From: a virus
Length of the DNA: 31,664 bases
Reading direction: 5' to 3' (one strand)
IMG/VR virus record: IMGVR_UViG_3300003324_000138
Span: 1-31,664 of that record
Part shown: positions 15,875 through 23,029 of the stretch, one piece after another
Position numbering within the stretch: position 1 is the first letter of the stretch
Layout of the letters: each line of letters begins with the position of its first letter
Notes under the pieces: model-generated
What the model was told of the DNA's origin: nothing
The model's database searches: none
What the model saw: the letters and a program-made list of their open reading frames with translations, nothing else
Position numbers and translations under genes: made by a program

Positions 15875-16009
15875 TTAAATTACTGGACCCGCCTTTGTAA
15901 CCCGCAAGCGTTGGGTATGCATACTTGAAAAAGGGAGCAGGTCAATATAGGTATGGTTGTTTCGAATGGTTACGAACTCCTCGCAGTGACCTATATCGCC
16001 TCTGTTCAT
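15875..16009 (-). CDS. Short hypothetical protein, start uncertain
   Basis: The frame encodes a plausible C-terminal region (EEFVTIRNNHTYIDLLPF, then TQRLRVTKAGPVI). The ATG at 16009 gives 44 residues but has no good ribosome site. A CTG at 16054 has AGGAG five bases upstream and would give 59 residues. The same frame extends to 16114 across the upstream secreted-peptide gene. The spacing between neighbours leaves room for one gene here. Function unknown. Confidence 0.4.
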   Translation of the reverse strand: MNRGDIGHCEEFVTIRNNHTYIDLLPFSSMHTQRLRVTKAGPVI

Positions 16010-16061
16010 TTCAAGCCGTTTGGCCCCTTTATTTGTATATTCAGGGGAGTCCAGGTTGCTC

Positions 16062-16202
16062 CTATTGACAGGCGCTTGGATTATCGGTGCAACCCTGCCC
16101 AATCGGATCATCACAGAACGGATCGAAGGGGTCGCAGTAGTTACGAGTCGTGCTCATTACGGACAACGTTAGAGCAATTAACATCAATGCGAATAGTTTC
16201 AT
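16062..16202 (-). CDS. Small secreted four-cysteine peptide
   Basis: This 46-residue peptide starts at ATG 16202 and has an AGGAGA ribosome site nine bases upstream. Residues 1-17 form a textbook Sec signal (MKLFALMLIALTLSVMS: one Lys, then a 14-residue hydrophobic core). The mature part is acidic and Pro-rich with four Cys (23, 30, 38, 45), spaced 7-8 residues apart in CDPFDPFCDDP and GCTDNPSAC. Such a peptide could act in the periplasm or envelope. It is not recognised as a known toxin, lysis or exclusion protein. It lies between the SSB-like gene and the polymerase, an unexpected place for an exported product. Confidence 0.6.
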   Translation of the reverse strand: MKLFALMLIALTLSVMSTTRNYCDPFDPFCDDPIGQGCTDNPSACQ

Positions 16203-16234
16203 TGATTTTCTCCTACAGGGCCTGTTGCACTACG

Positions 16235-16654
16235 CTAGAAAGGCAACCCTTTACCTTTCATAGACTTGTACGGCGCGAACTCCTCGATCTTGTTATTCGG
16301 TCGATTGTTGTATACTTCCACAGATATGTTTCCATCGAGTCTCTTTCCGATCAATGTATCCGTGTCGATTTCACGATCTTCCGGTGATTTGTTAGCCGCC
16401 GCGATGTTATTAACGGCATCTTCGATTTGGCCCAAGATACCATTGGCGAGAGTGCTCATGGTCTTCTTGAACTCTTTACCGTTGAGGTCGTTATCCGGAT
16501 GGTCAACCAAAGTAAAGACGATATCGTAATTGAATCCCGTCTTTTTTTCGTTTTGACGCATTCCGGAAATCGAAGTAATCTCCAACGATTGCCATCCCGC
16601 TTCCAGGACTTTTGATCGTAGTTGATCGCCTTTTGTTACCTTAATTACTGCCAT
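16235..16654 (-). CDS. DUF669-like putative ssDNA-binding protein
   Basis: This 139-residue protein starts at ATG 16654 with AAAAGGAGA seven bases upstream. The layout matches phage DUF669-type proteins, which sit beside Sak4-like ATPases: GWQSLEITSISG, then GFNYDIVFTLVDH and KEFKKTM, then IGKRLDGNISVEVYNNR and NKIEEFAPY. They are OB-fold or SSB-like partners in phage recombination and replication. The last residues (GLPF) recall the hydrophobic tip of bacterial SSB, without the usual acidic run. The neighbouring Sak4-like gene and polymerase support a single-strand-binding role. Not proven by the sequence alone. Confidence 0.65.
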   Translation of the reverse strand: MAVIKVTKGDQLRSKVLEAGWQSLEITSISGMRQNEKKTGFNYDIVFTLVDHPDNDLNGKEFKKTMSTLANGILGQIEDAVNNIAAANKSPEDREIDTDTLIGKRLDGNISVEVYNNRPNNKIEEFAPYKSMKGKGLPF

Positions 16655-16877
16655 TAGTTTCTCCTTTTAGTTTGGTTTGCTGAACTACTGGTACGCTGTA
16701 TACGTCTACTAATGTTTCTACCACAGCGTAAAGATAGACCTTCCGGCCGGGCGAGTTTTTTGCTAATTCTTTCGCCCCTTTTATGGCTAATTCTTTTGAT
16801 GCAAGTGGGAGTAATGCTTGATTACCAACCTCGCGCCCCTCCGCATCCATATAACGTTCCAACACAATCTTATACAT
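16641..16877 (-). CDS. Small hypothetical protein
   Basis: This 78-residue protein has its ATG at 16877 sharing one base with the Sak4-like gene's stop (TAATG), and its end overlaps the SSB-like gene. It contains a helix (KELAIKGAKELAKNSPG) followed by a strand pair (RKVYLYAVVETLVDVYSVP). That resembles small phage proteins in which a Lys/Ala-rich helix precedes a P-G-[RK]-K-V-Y strand. No catalytic or Cys motif. Function unknown; its place between ATPase and SSB-like genes suggests a recombination accessory. Confidence 0.55.
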   Translation of the reverse strand: MYKIVLERYMDAEGREVGNQALLPLASKELAIKGAKELAKNSPGRKVYLYAVVETLVDVYSVPVVQQTKLKGETNGSN

Positions 16878-17707
16878 TATTTATTCGCCACCTCCTGCGG
16901 GGCCGATTTAGCTGCGTACCCCATCATCGTCTCATAAAAGTTCTTACCCGTAATATCGTGCTCCCCATACGGAATAGGAAAAGCCGTACGAGCCAATTCA
17001 CCCTGAGCGCTAAATTTGAAATTCACTCGCGCACCAGAATCATATTTCATAAATTCAAATACATGATCAAATGAACTAGGCACGTTCTCCGCGAGTTTAT
17101 CTGTGAGGGAAAGCTGTTCGCCGACGATTACATTATTAGCAAACTTATTGTCATCTCCAGGTGGTTTGCCCCATTTATTAACTATGTGGGCTGTTACGAT
17201 GATGTTGGGAATACGCAGGGATTTGAGGAAGGCGAGTACTTGGTATGTCCCAGTGGCTTGAAAGCCGTAATCTTCAGGACCAGCCATATTCATTGTGCCG
17301 AGTTTCTTTCCCCCGCCGCGCGCTTCGTGAGTCATTGGAATGGCATCGAGAAGGAGATCAATGTTCATCCAGGTAATTGAATCGAGGACGATTGTTTTAT
17401 ACTTGCAAAAACCGCTCTGCGCTTCGGTTAATAGTGTCTCGAAGGCAGTATTTAATTTCTGGTATGTTGCTAAGGCCCCCTGCGTATCTTTCGACTTGCC
17501 AGGAACCATCGGAGGGTAATATTCATAATCAATATCCGTCCCCGCGTTCCACGGTACCGCAATTCCGCCGCGAATACGGCCGTCGAGATCGAATACCTTT
17601 AATGGCTTAGGAAAGGAATAGGCCGCTACACTTTTCCCCCCGCCGGATCGACCCACGAATAGGCCGAGGAAACGTTGCTCCGGGGTGATATCACGAATGT
17701 TAGGCAT
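16877..17707 (-). CDS. Sak4-like RecA-fold ATPase (recombinase candidate)
   Basis: This 276-residue protein starts at ATG 17707. Walker A is GRSGGGKS (19-26), Walker B is KTIVLDS (104-110), and the strand IPNIIVTAHIV further on matches the RecA-core motif that ends in His. The length and the lack of added N-terminal domains match the phage AAA/RecA-core family that includes Sak4, a single-strand-annealing or recombination protein that works with an SSB-like partner. Here the partner would be the DUF669-like product two genes downstream. The stop is one base from the next ATG. The fold assignment is firm; the biochemical role is inferred from the family. Confidence 0.8.
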   Translation of the reverse strand: MPNIRDITPEQRFLGLFVGRSGGGKSVAAYSFPKPLKVFDLDGRIRGGIAVPWNAGTDIDYEYYPPMVPGKSKDTQGALATYQKLNTAFETLLTEAQSGFCKYKTIVLDSITWMNIDLLLDAIPMTHEARGGGKKLGTMNMAGPEDYGFQATGTYQVLAFLKSLRIPNIIVTAHIVNKWGKPPGDDNKFANNVIVGEQLSLTDKLAENVPSSFDHVFEFMKYDSGARVNFKFSAQGELARTAFPIPYGEHDITGKNFYETMMGYAAKSAPQEVANK

Positions 17708-17952
17708 TATTTTTCCCCCAACACTATATTAATAAAATATTCAGGAGGATTGCTTTTAATTAATTCAGTCATCTCCTGATCCAAGGCATCTAATTCAAAA
17801 AATATCTCTTTTAACGGTTCGGCTGTTCGGTGCATTCCTGCGTCGGTCATTGCATTCATAGCTGCACGCGCGGGGTTAATTAGTTTCGCCAATAAGTTCT
17901 GGCGTCTATTTAATTTCTCAATTGTAGCTTGTTTATACTCTTCTTGTGTCAC
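17707..17952 (-). CDS. Small helical hypothetical protein
   Basis: This 81-residue protein starts at GTG 17952 in a GTGA overlap with the upstream gene and ends in a TAATG overlap with the Sak4-like gene. It is nearly all helical: EEYKQATIEKLNRRQNLLAKL at the start, then ELDALDQEMTELIKS. The pattern suggests an antiparallel coiled coil. It has no Cys and no membrane segment. Coupled to the ATPase, it may be an accessory factor. Function unknown. Confidence 0.55.
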   Translation of the reverse strand: MTQEEYKQATIEKLNRRQNLLAKLINPARAAMNAMTDAGMHRTAEPLKEIFFELDALDQEMTELIKSNPPEYFINIVLGEK

Positions 17953-18284
17953 AGTTTAATCTGCTCCTCTTCTTTAGCTTCCTTTTCGGATTCTTTAAAC
18001 AACTGTTCGACTTGCTTCTTAACGGCCCGTCGTTCAACTGCTACACGGGTATTAGAGCAATTGAAACACAGAGGGTGGACCCGCCGCGTATCGTCATTGC
18101 TAAGAATAAACTCGCTGCCACAATTAGTGCAACGAGACGCTTTACCTACCACCATCGAACGTACTTGATGATGGGTGCAGTGAGCATCGGCACATTTAAA
18201 TACCTGCTCCCCGCCGATTATTTTGTCCTTGAATCGGTTAATCTTCCACCTTACATACGTGTGGATATGGTCTAGTGCGGGCAT
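17949..18284 (-). CDS. Zinc-ribbon protein with basic coiled tail
   Basis: This 111-residue protein starts at ATG 18284 with GAGG upstream. It is a small Cys-rich protein of the replication operon: HIHTYVRWKINRFK at the start, then CADAHC (31-36), CTNC (52-55) and CFNC (73-76). These provide up to two zinc sites. The C-terminal 30 residues are Lys/Glu-rich and helical (KKQVEQLFKESEKEAKEEE). The arrangement resembles phage zinc-ribbon proteins of unknown function near recombination genes. DNA or RNA binding is plausible but not shown. Confidence 0.65.
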   Translation of the reverse strand: MPALDHIHTYVRWKINRFKDKIIGGEQVFKCADAHCTHHQVRSMVVGKASRCTNCGSEFILSNDDTRRVHPLCFNCSNTRVAVERRAVKKQVEQLFKESEKEAKEEEQIKL

Positions 18285-18331
18285 TGTTTGAATCCTCGTT
18301 TCTCTCCGTTCAGTCCGTTACGCAAATGCAA

Positions 18332-19327
18332 TTACCACGGCCGCCACTCCTTTTTAATCTGATACAGCATTTGCCCCTTCGTCTCTGCCAATCGTGGCTC
18401 CTCACAAAGATCGGTAAACTCGCAATTGTATCCAAATTTACCGGAACAAGCGGACCAATTAGGTTCAGATTCGTCGGATTGCCAGAAGTCGTTGTCGGCT
18501 GCATTGGCCTTCATCAACATATCGTATATTTTATCGTATATCTTGATGACGCGCCCGGCCCACCAATCCAGTTCCGGCTTCGTAAATGATATGATTTCGC
18601 GGTGATACGTCGTCTCGTCGGCCTTTTTAGTGAAGCGTATGTAATTAATCAATCCCATACGTAGATCTGCTGCCAGAGCGTAGTTACGGAATTGAATAGA
18701 TTTCTTATAAAGATCAGACTGCCGCAACTGGCTCTTATGATCCACAAAACCAAGTTGCTGTTGGAATAAATAGCCAAGCACGTCGATCTTTCCCTCAAGG
18801 ATGTATATACGATCCTCGCTTTCAAAAAGCCGATGAGAAAAGCCAAGCTCAACAGATTCAGGGCTGAGCGGCCGGAAGTCGCCATTCGAATAACGATATA
18901 CATATTCTCTTATCCTCTTTCTTACAAGTTCAATGTCAACAGCTTCGAGAGGGAATGGCTCATGTTTATACGCATCACAATCGCAGGAGGGTACTCCGCA
19001 GCCGGATTCCTCAACTCCCTGGAATACTACACTTTGATGTTCTTTAACCGTATGACCACATTCGCAGACAGTTTCGTGGTTGAATGCTAATGCGTGATCA
19101 ATAGCGTAAGTCTGAGAGGTTCCGTTCGCCAATGCCTTGTAATACAATTCCAAATAGCGATGCGCCAGGACTCCCATGACGATCGGCCGGGACTTGTGTT
19201 TCGGTGCGCGGGCTATGGTATAGTTTTTAATATAACCATAATGCCAGATACGCGGACACTCACAGAATGCACTGATTTGTGTAGAGTCGAGTACGAGTGC
19301 AATCTTATTACCGGCGGTTTCGATCAA
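18332..19327 (-). CDS. Cas4/RecB-like PD-(D/E)XK nuclease with inserted zinc module
   Basis: The 331-residue protein starts at TTG 19327, which overlaps the upstream TGA and has GAGGAGG six bases before it. The RecB/Cas4 layout is clear. LDSTQISAFCECPRIWHYGY opens the protein, MGVLAHRYLE (H56) gives the helical His motif, and GKID (D182) with FVDHKS (D196, K198) gives the nuclease core. C22 or C24 with C294, C302 and C308 could bind an iron-sulphur cluster as in Cas4 and AddB. Residues 88-117 insert a small CxCGH...H...C...CDC module found elsewhere as a stand-alone zinc site. A likely role is DNA end-processing for recombination, together with the Sak4-like ATPase. Confidence 0.8.
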   Translation of the reverse strand: MIETAGNKIALVLDSTQISAFCECPRIWHYGYIKNYTIARAPKHKSRPIVMGVLAHRYLELYYKALANGTSQTYAIDHALAFNHETVCECGHTVKEHQSVVFQGVEESGCGVPSCDCDAYKHEPFPLEAVDIELVRKRIREYVYRYSNGDFRPLSPESVELGFSHRLFESEDRIYILEGKIDVLGYLFQQQLGFVDHKSQLRQSDLYKKSIQFRNYALAADLRMGLINYIRFTKKADETTYHREIISFTKPELDWWAGRVIKIYDKIYDMLMKANAADNDFWQSDESEPNWSACSGKFGYNCEFTDLCEEPRLAETKGQMLYQIKKEWRPW

Positions 19328-19596
19328 GCGGCCCTCCTCATATAATAAGCGACGTTCTTGGATAATTCAGTTTGCTTTTTGCGCCAAATTATACCTATAT
19401 TGCCGCGTCCGTACATATTCAATGCAGCCTGCCCTTCCCAGGTCATGTATACGCATTTCCGATTGAATTCAATGTAGCCGCGCTCTAGCAATGAATAGAT
19501 CGTATTCATCTTGAAAGCAACGACGGTGTGTAGGGGGATGTAATGCCCTGATATGTAACGTAACGTGATGTAGCCATTCGGCGAGAGGGGTTTCAC
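19324..19596 (-). CDS. Winged-helix-like small protein
   Basis: This 90-residue protein starts at GTG 19596 in a GTGA overlap with the upstream gene. The middle fits a winged helix: LLERGYIEF (helix to strand), then CVYMTWEGQAALNMYG, where T-x-x-G-x-x-A/L after a short wing is the usual end of such domains. The tail is basic (WRKKQTELSKNVAYYMRRAA). The ORF ends inside the nuclease gene's start. DNA binding is likely on pattern but no named family is recognised. Confidence 0.5.
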   Translation of the reverse strand: MKPLSPNGYITLRYISGHYIPLHTVVAFKMNTIYSLLERGYIEFNRKCVYMTWEGQAALNMYGRGNIGIIWRKKQTELSKNVAYYMRRAA

Positions 19597-19994
19597 ATAG
19601 ACCTCACAGAATTTCGAAAATTAACCTGCCAATGTAAAGGAGCCTGATTTAATACAATACCGTCTGTTGTTTCCTGGAATCCAAAATCTTCCAATTGTTC
19701 CTTGGTTGCTCCTTTCGATACTAACCAATTAACAACAGATTCAACAGGAACGTAACCGTAAACCGTTTCGGTCGGCCGATCATTGTCCTCGCAATAGGCC
19801 ATTATTTCGATTGGCGGGGCCTCTGTAGGAAAACCGAGTTCTACTTTATTCCACGGGCCAATATAATCTCTGGGAGCACAATAAATTCCCTCACCAGTTT
19901 GAATAGATACTCTAAAATCTCCAATCACAAAAGGTTTACGAGTAACATGCTTTGAGGATTTCAATAGGCTTAAATCGAAGCTAAAAGAGTTCAT
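19593..19994 (-). CDS. Hypothetical protein
   Basis: This 133-residue protein starts at ATG 19994 (ATGA overlap with the upstream membrane-protein gene). The composition is mixed alpha/beta: FRVSIQTGEGIYCAPRDY, then VELGFPTEAPPIEIMAYCED, then a helix near VVNWLVSKGATKEQLEDFGF. Two Cys are far apart. The first half, with a G-E-G-I-Y-C-x-P motif, resembles phage proteins of unknown function found in many replication modules. No catalytic motif is evident. Confidence 0.55.
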   Translation of the reverse strand: MNSFSFDLSLLKSSKHVTRKPFVIGDFRVSIQTGEGIYCAPRDYIGPWNKVELGFPTEAPPIEIMAYCEDNDRPTETVYGYVPVESVVNWLVSKGATKEQLEDFGFQETTDGIVLNQAPLHWQVNFRNSVRSM

Positions 19995-20164
19995 CGCACT
20001 CGCTCCCCCGCTATGTGACTAGTGCCGCTACAGACAATCTTGATTTGTTCAATCTGTTGTTCGTAGAACCTCGCCTCGACAATCATCATTAGACAAGCTA
20101 CGATACAACCGACTGTTAATCCAAGTCCACAATAAATAACGTTAACTGTTTTTTGGTGTGTCAT
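19991..20164 (-). CDS. Small single-pass membrane protein
   Basis: The start is at ATG 20164, which has GAGGAG seven bases upstream; an in-frame ATG at 20221 lacks a site and would overlap the upstream gene by 80 bases. The 57-residue product has a hydrophobic segment at about 9-27 (IYCGLGLTVGCIVACLMMI), flanked by a short basic N-terminus (MTHQK) and a polar tail (EARFYEQQIEQIKIV). That is a classic N-in, C-out membrane topology. A holin is possible but less likely in a replication operon. An envelope or superinfection factor is an alternative. Function unknown. Confidence 0.55.
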   Translation of the reverse strand: MTHQKTVNVIYCGLGLTVGCIVACLMMIVEARFYEQQIEQIKIVCSGTSHIAGERVR

Positions 20165-20333
20165 TTGTTTGCTCCTCTGTTTGGGGTATTTCTTTTTGTA
20201 ATGTACGATAATAAGCAGCAAGCTCTTCTAAATCCTGATAAAACTTGCCAGCAAACTTGGGTGGATCTGTCAAGCGGCCGACCCAATCTGCGTAGAATTT
20301 GCCGATTGTTTTCACGTCTGTGATGACTGCCAC
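20142..20333 (-). CDS. Small hypothetical protein
   Basis: This 63-residue protein starts at GTG 20333, inside the end of the peptidase-like gene (22-base overlap), and ends 23 bases past the start of the membrane-protein gene. A helix-rich middle (FAGKFYQDLEELAAYYRTLQKE) is followed by a polar tail (EEQTNDTPKNS). The overlaps on both sides fit the packed style of this operon. No motif recognised. Confidence 0.5.
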   Translation of the reverse strand: MAVITDVKTIGKFYADWVGRLTDPPKFAGKFYQDLEELAAYYRTLQKEIPQTEEQTNDTPKNS

Positions 20334-20644
20334 ACTTCGTAGATCACCTGAGCAGGTACGTTAAAGCCGCCATATCCATTATCTTTATACTTCCCGTCGA
20401 TCACTACGAACATGTGACCTTCTGTGGATACGATGTATTTCCCCTTGAGCTGTACGCGATCGACCCGCCGCGCTTCGTATCCGTATTGCTCTTTTAGTAT
20501 CTTAAGCGCAATGGGGAAGTACACACCATGAGGTGCCTCCCCTAATAGGTCAATGAAATGCGCCTCCGCCTCATCGTAATCAACCCCCGCTATTAGGGCC
20601 ACCGCTGTCGGTACACAGAACCGTGTTTTGTTTGGAATTGTCAT
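20312..20644 (-). CDS. Papain-fold (C39-like) cysteine-peptidase-like protein
   Basis: This 110-residue protein starts at ATG 20644 with TAGGAG ten bases upstream. It has the pattern of phage papain-fold small proteins. TRFCVPTAVALIAG carries Cys10, DYDEAEAHF and then the helix ALKILKEQYGY follow, and EGHMFVVIDGKYKDNG carries His77 and Asp/Asn at 87-89. Cys, His and Asp/Asn in that order make a complete triad. Such proteins occur across phage and bacterial accessory regions; their substrates are unknown. It is free of a signal peptide, so it should act in the cytoplasm. A catalytic role is likely but not proven. Confidence 0.6.
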   Translation of the reverse strand: MTIPNKTRFCVPTAVALIAGVDYDEAEAHFIDLLGEAPHGVYFPIALKILKEQYGYEARRVDRVQLKGKYIVSTEGHMFVVIDGKYKDNGYGGFNVPAQVIYEVWQSSQT

Positions 20645-20810
20645 TGTTAGTACTCCTACAAGTAAGATTAAATTTACCGTTATACCCTTTTGTCCACCGA
20701 TACGTAGAGCTGTACCCCGTAATAAGGATATTATCCAACTCGACGTCCGGTGTATTTTCCTGACACCACCACCAAGCTGCCATATAGGATGGGAATACGG
20801 GAATTGTCAA
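20580..20810 (-). CDS. Small Trp-rich hypothetical protein
   Basis: The frame runs from TTG 20810, two codons' length after the stop of the upstream gene, to 20580, overlapping the peptidase-like gene by 65 bases. An AAGGTAGG lies before the TTG. An in-frame ATG at residue 10 (MAAWWWCQEN) is an alternative. The first 50 residues look coding (AAWWWCQENTPDVELDNIL, then YRWTKGYNGKFNL). The Ser/Asn/Gly-rich end lies in the overlap and may not be functional. No family recognised. Confidence 0.45.
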   Translation of the reverse strand: MTIPVFPSYMAAWWWCQENTPDVELDNILITGYSSTYRWTKGYNGKFNLTCRSTNNDNSKQNTVLCTDSGGPNSGG

Positions 20811-20813
20811 CCT

Positions 20814-21002
20814 CTAACCTACCTTCCAACGCGGTTCCACCTGCGTTACTGTGAGCTCAATCTTATACGTATTCATGAACTCCTTTCGAATGTGGGGTGG
20901 GATATCTTCTTGTGCCTTCCACCAACACAGTGCTTCGGCAAGCTGTCGCTCAATGAACTGCTCAACATCTAATGATGTGTTTGCTTGGTCGTAGTATTCC
21001 AT
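20814..21002 (-). CDS. Small hypothetical protein
   Basis: The start was placed at ATG 21002, which follows AGAGGAG by about six bases; the same frame is open further upstream, but that part overlaps the next gene. The 62-residue product has a helix (DVEQFIERQLAEALCWWKAQE), a loop with Pro-Pro, and a short beta end (YKIELTVTQVEPRWKV). It is acidic and Trp-containing, with no recognised domain. It sits between two other short genes of the operon. Confidence 0.55.
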   Translation of the reverse strand: MEYYDQANTSLDVEQFIERQLAEALCWWKAQEDIPPHIRKEFMNTYKIELTVTQVEPRWKVG

Positions 21003-21010
21003 TGGCTCCT

Positions 21011-21229
21011 CTATTCGTCGTACCCCAAATCCTTCCACTCCCGGCGCAATTCCGTAACAGTCATACTGCGCTCCCGTTCTCTGCGCTTCGTGTAGGCGAG
21101 TTGATCGAGGCGTGCGCTCAACATCTGTAACTCTAATGGCGTCCACTCACTGACAAGCTCCAGGACGGCCGCGCACTTTTCTTCGACGCTTTGTACGTTA
21201 GTTTTATTCTGATTGAGTATGTTATCCAT
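21011..21229 (-). CDS. Small helical hypothetical protein
   Basis: The start was set at the ATG at 21229, which has AAAGGA five to six bases upstream; the ATG at 21253 has no ribosome site. The 72-residue product is charged and helical (SVEEKCAAVLELVSEWTPL, then QMLSARLDQLAYTKRRERE), and ends in TELRREWKDLGYDE. The charge pattern suggests a coiled coil or nucleic-acid binder. No family recognised. Confidence 0.55.
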   Translation of the reverse strand: MDNILNQNKTNVQSVEEKCAAVLELVSEWTPLELQMLSARLDQLAYTKRRERERSMTVTELRREWKDLGYDE

Positions 21230-21259
21230 ATGTTTCCTTTCTTGTATAGTCATTGTAGG

Positions 21260-23002
21260 TTATAAACGATTCGCCACCGTCTGCTCCAACAGTTTTCTAA
21301 ACGACGATTGGTCCTCCTCAATCTTCCAATTGGAATCGAGCGTATAGACCAGATTACCGTACTTCTCGACCAACATATTATGCCACCATTCGTCGAGCGT
21401 ACCCTTCGCCAATACGTTTTCGACATTGGTCGGCCGATCCTTCAGCGAACGGTCCGGATTGTAAAAACGATACAAGAATTGCATCTCGTCCGCGCCATTC
21501 CATTGCCGTTCAAGTTGTAATACATGATCGACGTAACGGAAGTCCATCCCGACGCCACCAGCGAGTTCATTAATGACTAGGACGCGCTTATCATTATACT
21601 CAAATTCGCGCATGATCTGGTCTTTGCGGTCGGCCGAATGAGTACCGTCCAGGACCTCGACGCCGTAATCCTTAACTTGGAATTTAATACCGTCACGAAC
21701 GCCGTGATGATGGATGCCAATAGCAATCTTGGCGTGATCCGATTCCTCCTCGCAAAATTCCCTGACGTAATCGGCCGCCCAATTGACTTTCGCCATTCCC
21801 GCAATCTGACGTAGCATCGTAAGTTCACCGATGGATTGGAAGAAGGTTAGATTGGGATTCTTAACCATTTGTGCTTCGAGGGAATCAAGGACGCGGTTAT
21901 AAGCTTCTTTAAGGTGCTGATCCTCAACCTCGATTACCGTATACATGATGTTGAGCGGCGGGTAATCGGTGTACACGTCCTCTTTTTCACGCCGTAATAC
22001 GAACGGAGCGATGAGCCGTTTAAACTCTTCGAAGCGCCATGATTTAACACGCGCGTACTGTCCCTTCGCATTAGGTTCGAGCCAGTTGTTTCTAAAAGAC
22101 GCTAAACTCGGAAACAGCGAAGGGGCGACGATATTGAGCAGCACCCAATACTCATCGGCGCGATTCTTAATAGGCGTACCAGTTAACAAAACGACGCCAC
22201 ATTTCCTGTCCACCTTAATGTGAGCCGCCGCGGATTGCTTAGCTACGGCATAACATTTAGGGCAGTGCGTTGTAGCATGTATCTGTTGAGTAGCTTCTTC
22301 ACCATTAATACGTACCGTTACCTGTTCATTCCATTTCTCTCCACAGAACATGCAATTGAATGGGACTTCTTTTGTAATATCTGCTTTGTTAATGGACTTG
22401 AGGAAAGCGATTAGGGATTGAGAGCGCTTCGAATCGACATTTTTAAACGAGTGCGCCTCATCTACGATGCAGAGTTTGAAGCCGAATGCGAGTAGACGAT
22501 CGCTCATCCCATTACGAGAGAACGTATCCATCGAGATTACATAAGCGGAAAAGCCGGGCGGGATAAAGGTCTTAGAGCCTATTATGGGGAAAATGCCGAG
22601 CGGCAGTGGATCGGTCCATTCCTTATACTCGCGCATCCATTGGCGGAGATTAGCGGAACGGACGATGATTAGACAAGGAGTGCGTTCTTTGTAGCATGAT
22701 GCTAATGCGAGCAATGCCTGAGGAGTTTTGCCGAGTCGCATCTGATCACCAATGATGCAATTAAATCCGCCCTCATTCCCTTCAGCACCATTAACAATAA
22801 AATCGACACCAACTTGCTGATAGGTTCGGGCTTTTTTATCCCTATTGACGGATTCGAGCTTGAGCGGCCGATCCCCCTCAATTTCCTCTGCAAAGGCGTG
22901 TCCGCATTTGTATACGTTTAGACGCTCATCACCGATGCGAAGTGTTTCTTTTAGCACAAGTACAGACTCGCAATGAGGACAGGATTGTGTTAGACGTGGC
23001 AT
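21260..23002 (-). CDS. SNF2-type helicase with zinc ribbons
   Basis: This 580-residue protein starts at ATG 23002 with AGGAG nine bases upstream. It has an N-terminal zinc ribbon (CPHC at 8-11, with C33), the Walker A GDQMRLGKT (85-93), DEAH box (181-184) and motif III LTGTP (273-277). A second zinc ribbon (CMFC at 217-220, CPKC at 247-250) is inserted between motifs II and III. Motif V lies at VINELAGGVGMDF (476-488). In motif VI, Q508 and R512 remain but the final Arg is Asn (QFLYRFYN). The layout matches phage SNF2-like DNA translocases, which remodel replication intermediates. It heads the enzyme part of the operon. Translocase activity is likely; its direction and partners are unknown. 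Confidence 0.85.
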   Translation of the reverse strand: MPRLTQSCPHCESVLVLKETLRIGDERLNVYKCGHAFAEEIEGDRPLKLESVNRDKKARTYQQVGVDFIVNGAEGNEGGFNCIIGDQMRLGKTPQALLALASCYKERTPCLIIVRSANLRQWMREYKEWTDPLPLGIFPIIGSKTFIPPGFSAYVISMDTFSRNGMSDRLLAFGFKLCIVDEAHSFKNVDSKRSQSLIAFLKSINKADITKEVPFNCMFCGEKWNEQVTVRINGEEATQQIHATTHCPKCYAVAKQSAAAHIKVDRKCGVVLLTGTPIKNRADEYWVLLNIVAPSLFPSLASFRNNWLEPNAKGQYARVKSWRFEEFKRLIAPFVLRREKEDVYTDYPPLNIMYTVIEVEDQHLKEAYNRVLDSLEAQMVKNPNLTFFQSIGELTMLRQIAGMAKVNWAADYVREFCEEESDHAKIAIGIHHHGVRDGIKFQVKDYGVEVLDGTHSADRKDQIMREFEYNDKRVLVINELAGGVGMDFRYVDHVLQLERQWNGADEMQFLYRFYNPDRSLKDRPTNVENVLAKGTLDEWWHNMLVEKYGNLVYTLDSNWKIEEDQSSFRKLLEQTVANRL

Positions 23003-23029
23003 GTTATGTTATCTCCTATAGTTATGCGC

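Noticed and set aside
15953-16387. 144-residue plus-strand ORF over the SSB-like and secreted-peptide region
   Set aside because: It opposes the SSB-like gene and two small genes that fit the leftward operon better. No promoter on this strand.
20785-20810. TTGACA with a TATATG 18 bases away, minus strand, inside the leftward operon
   Set aside because: The -35 bases are also the start of a coding frame (TTG-ACA). The -10 is poor and spacing is long. No gap between genes to suggest an internal promoter.
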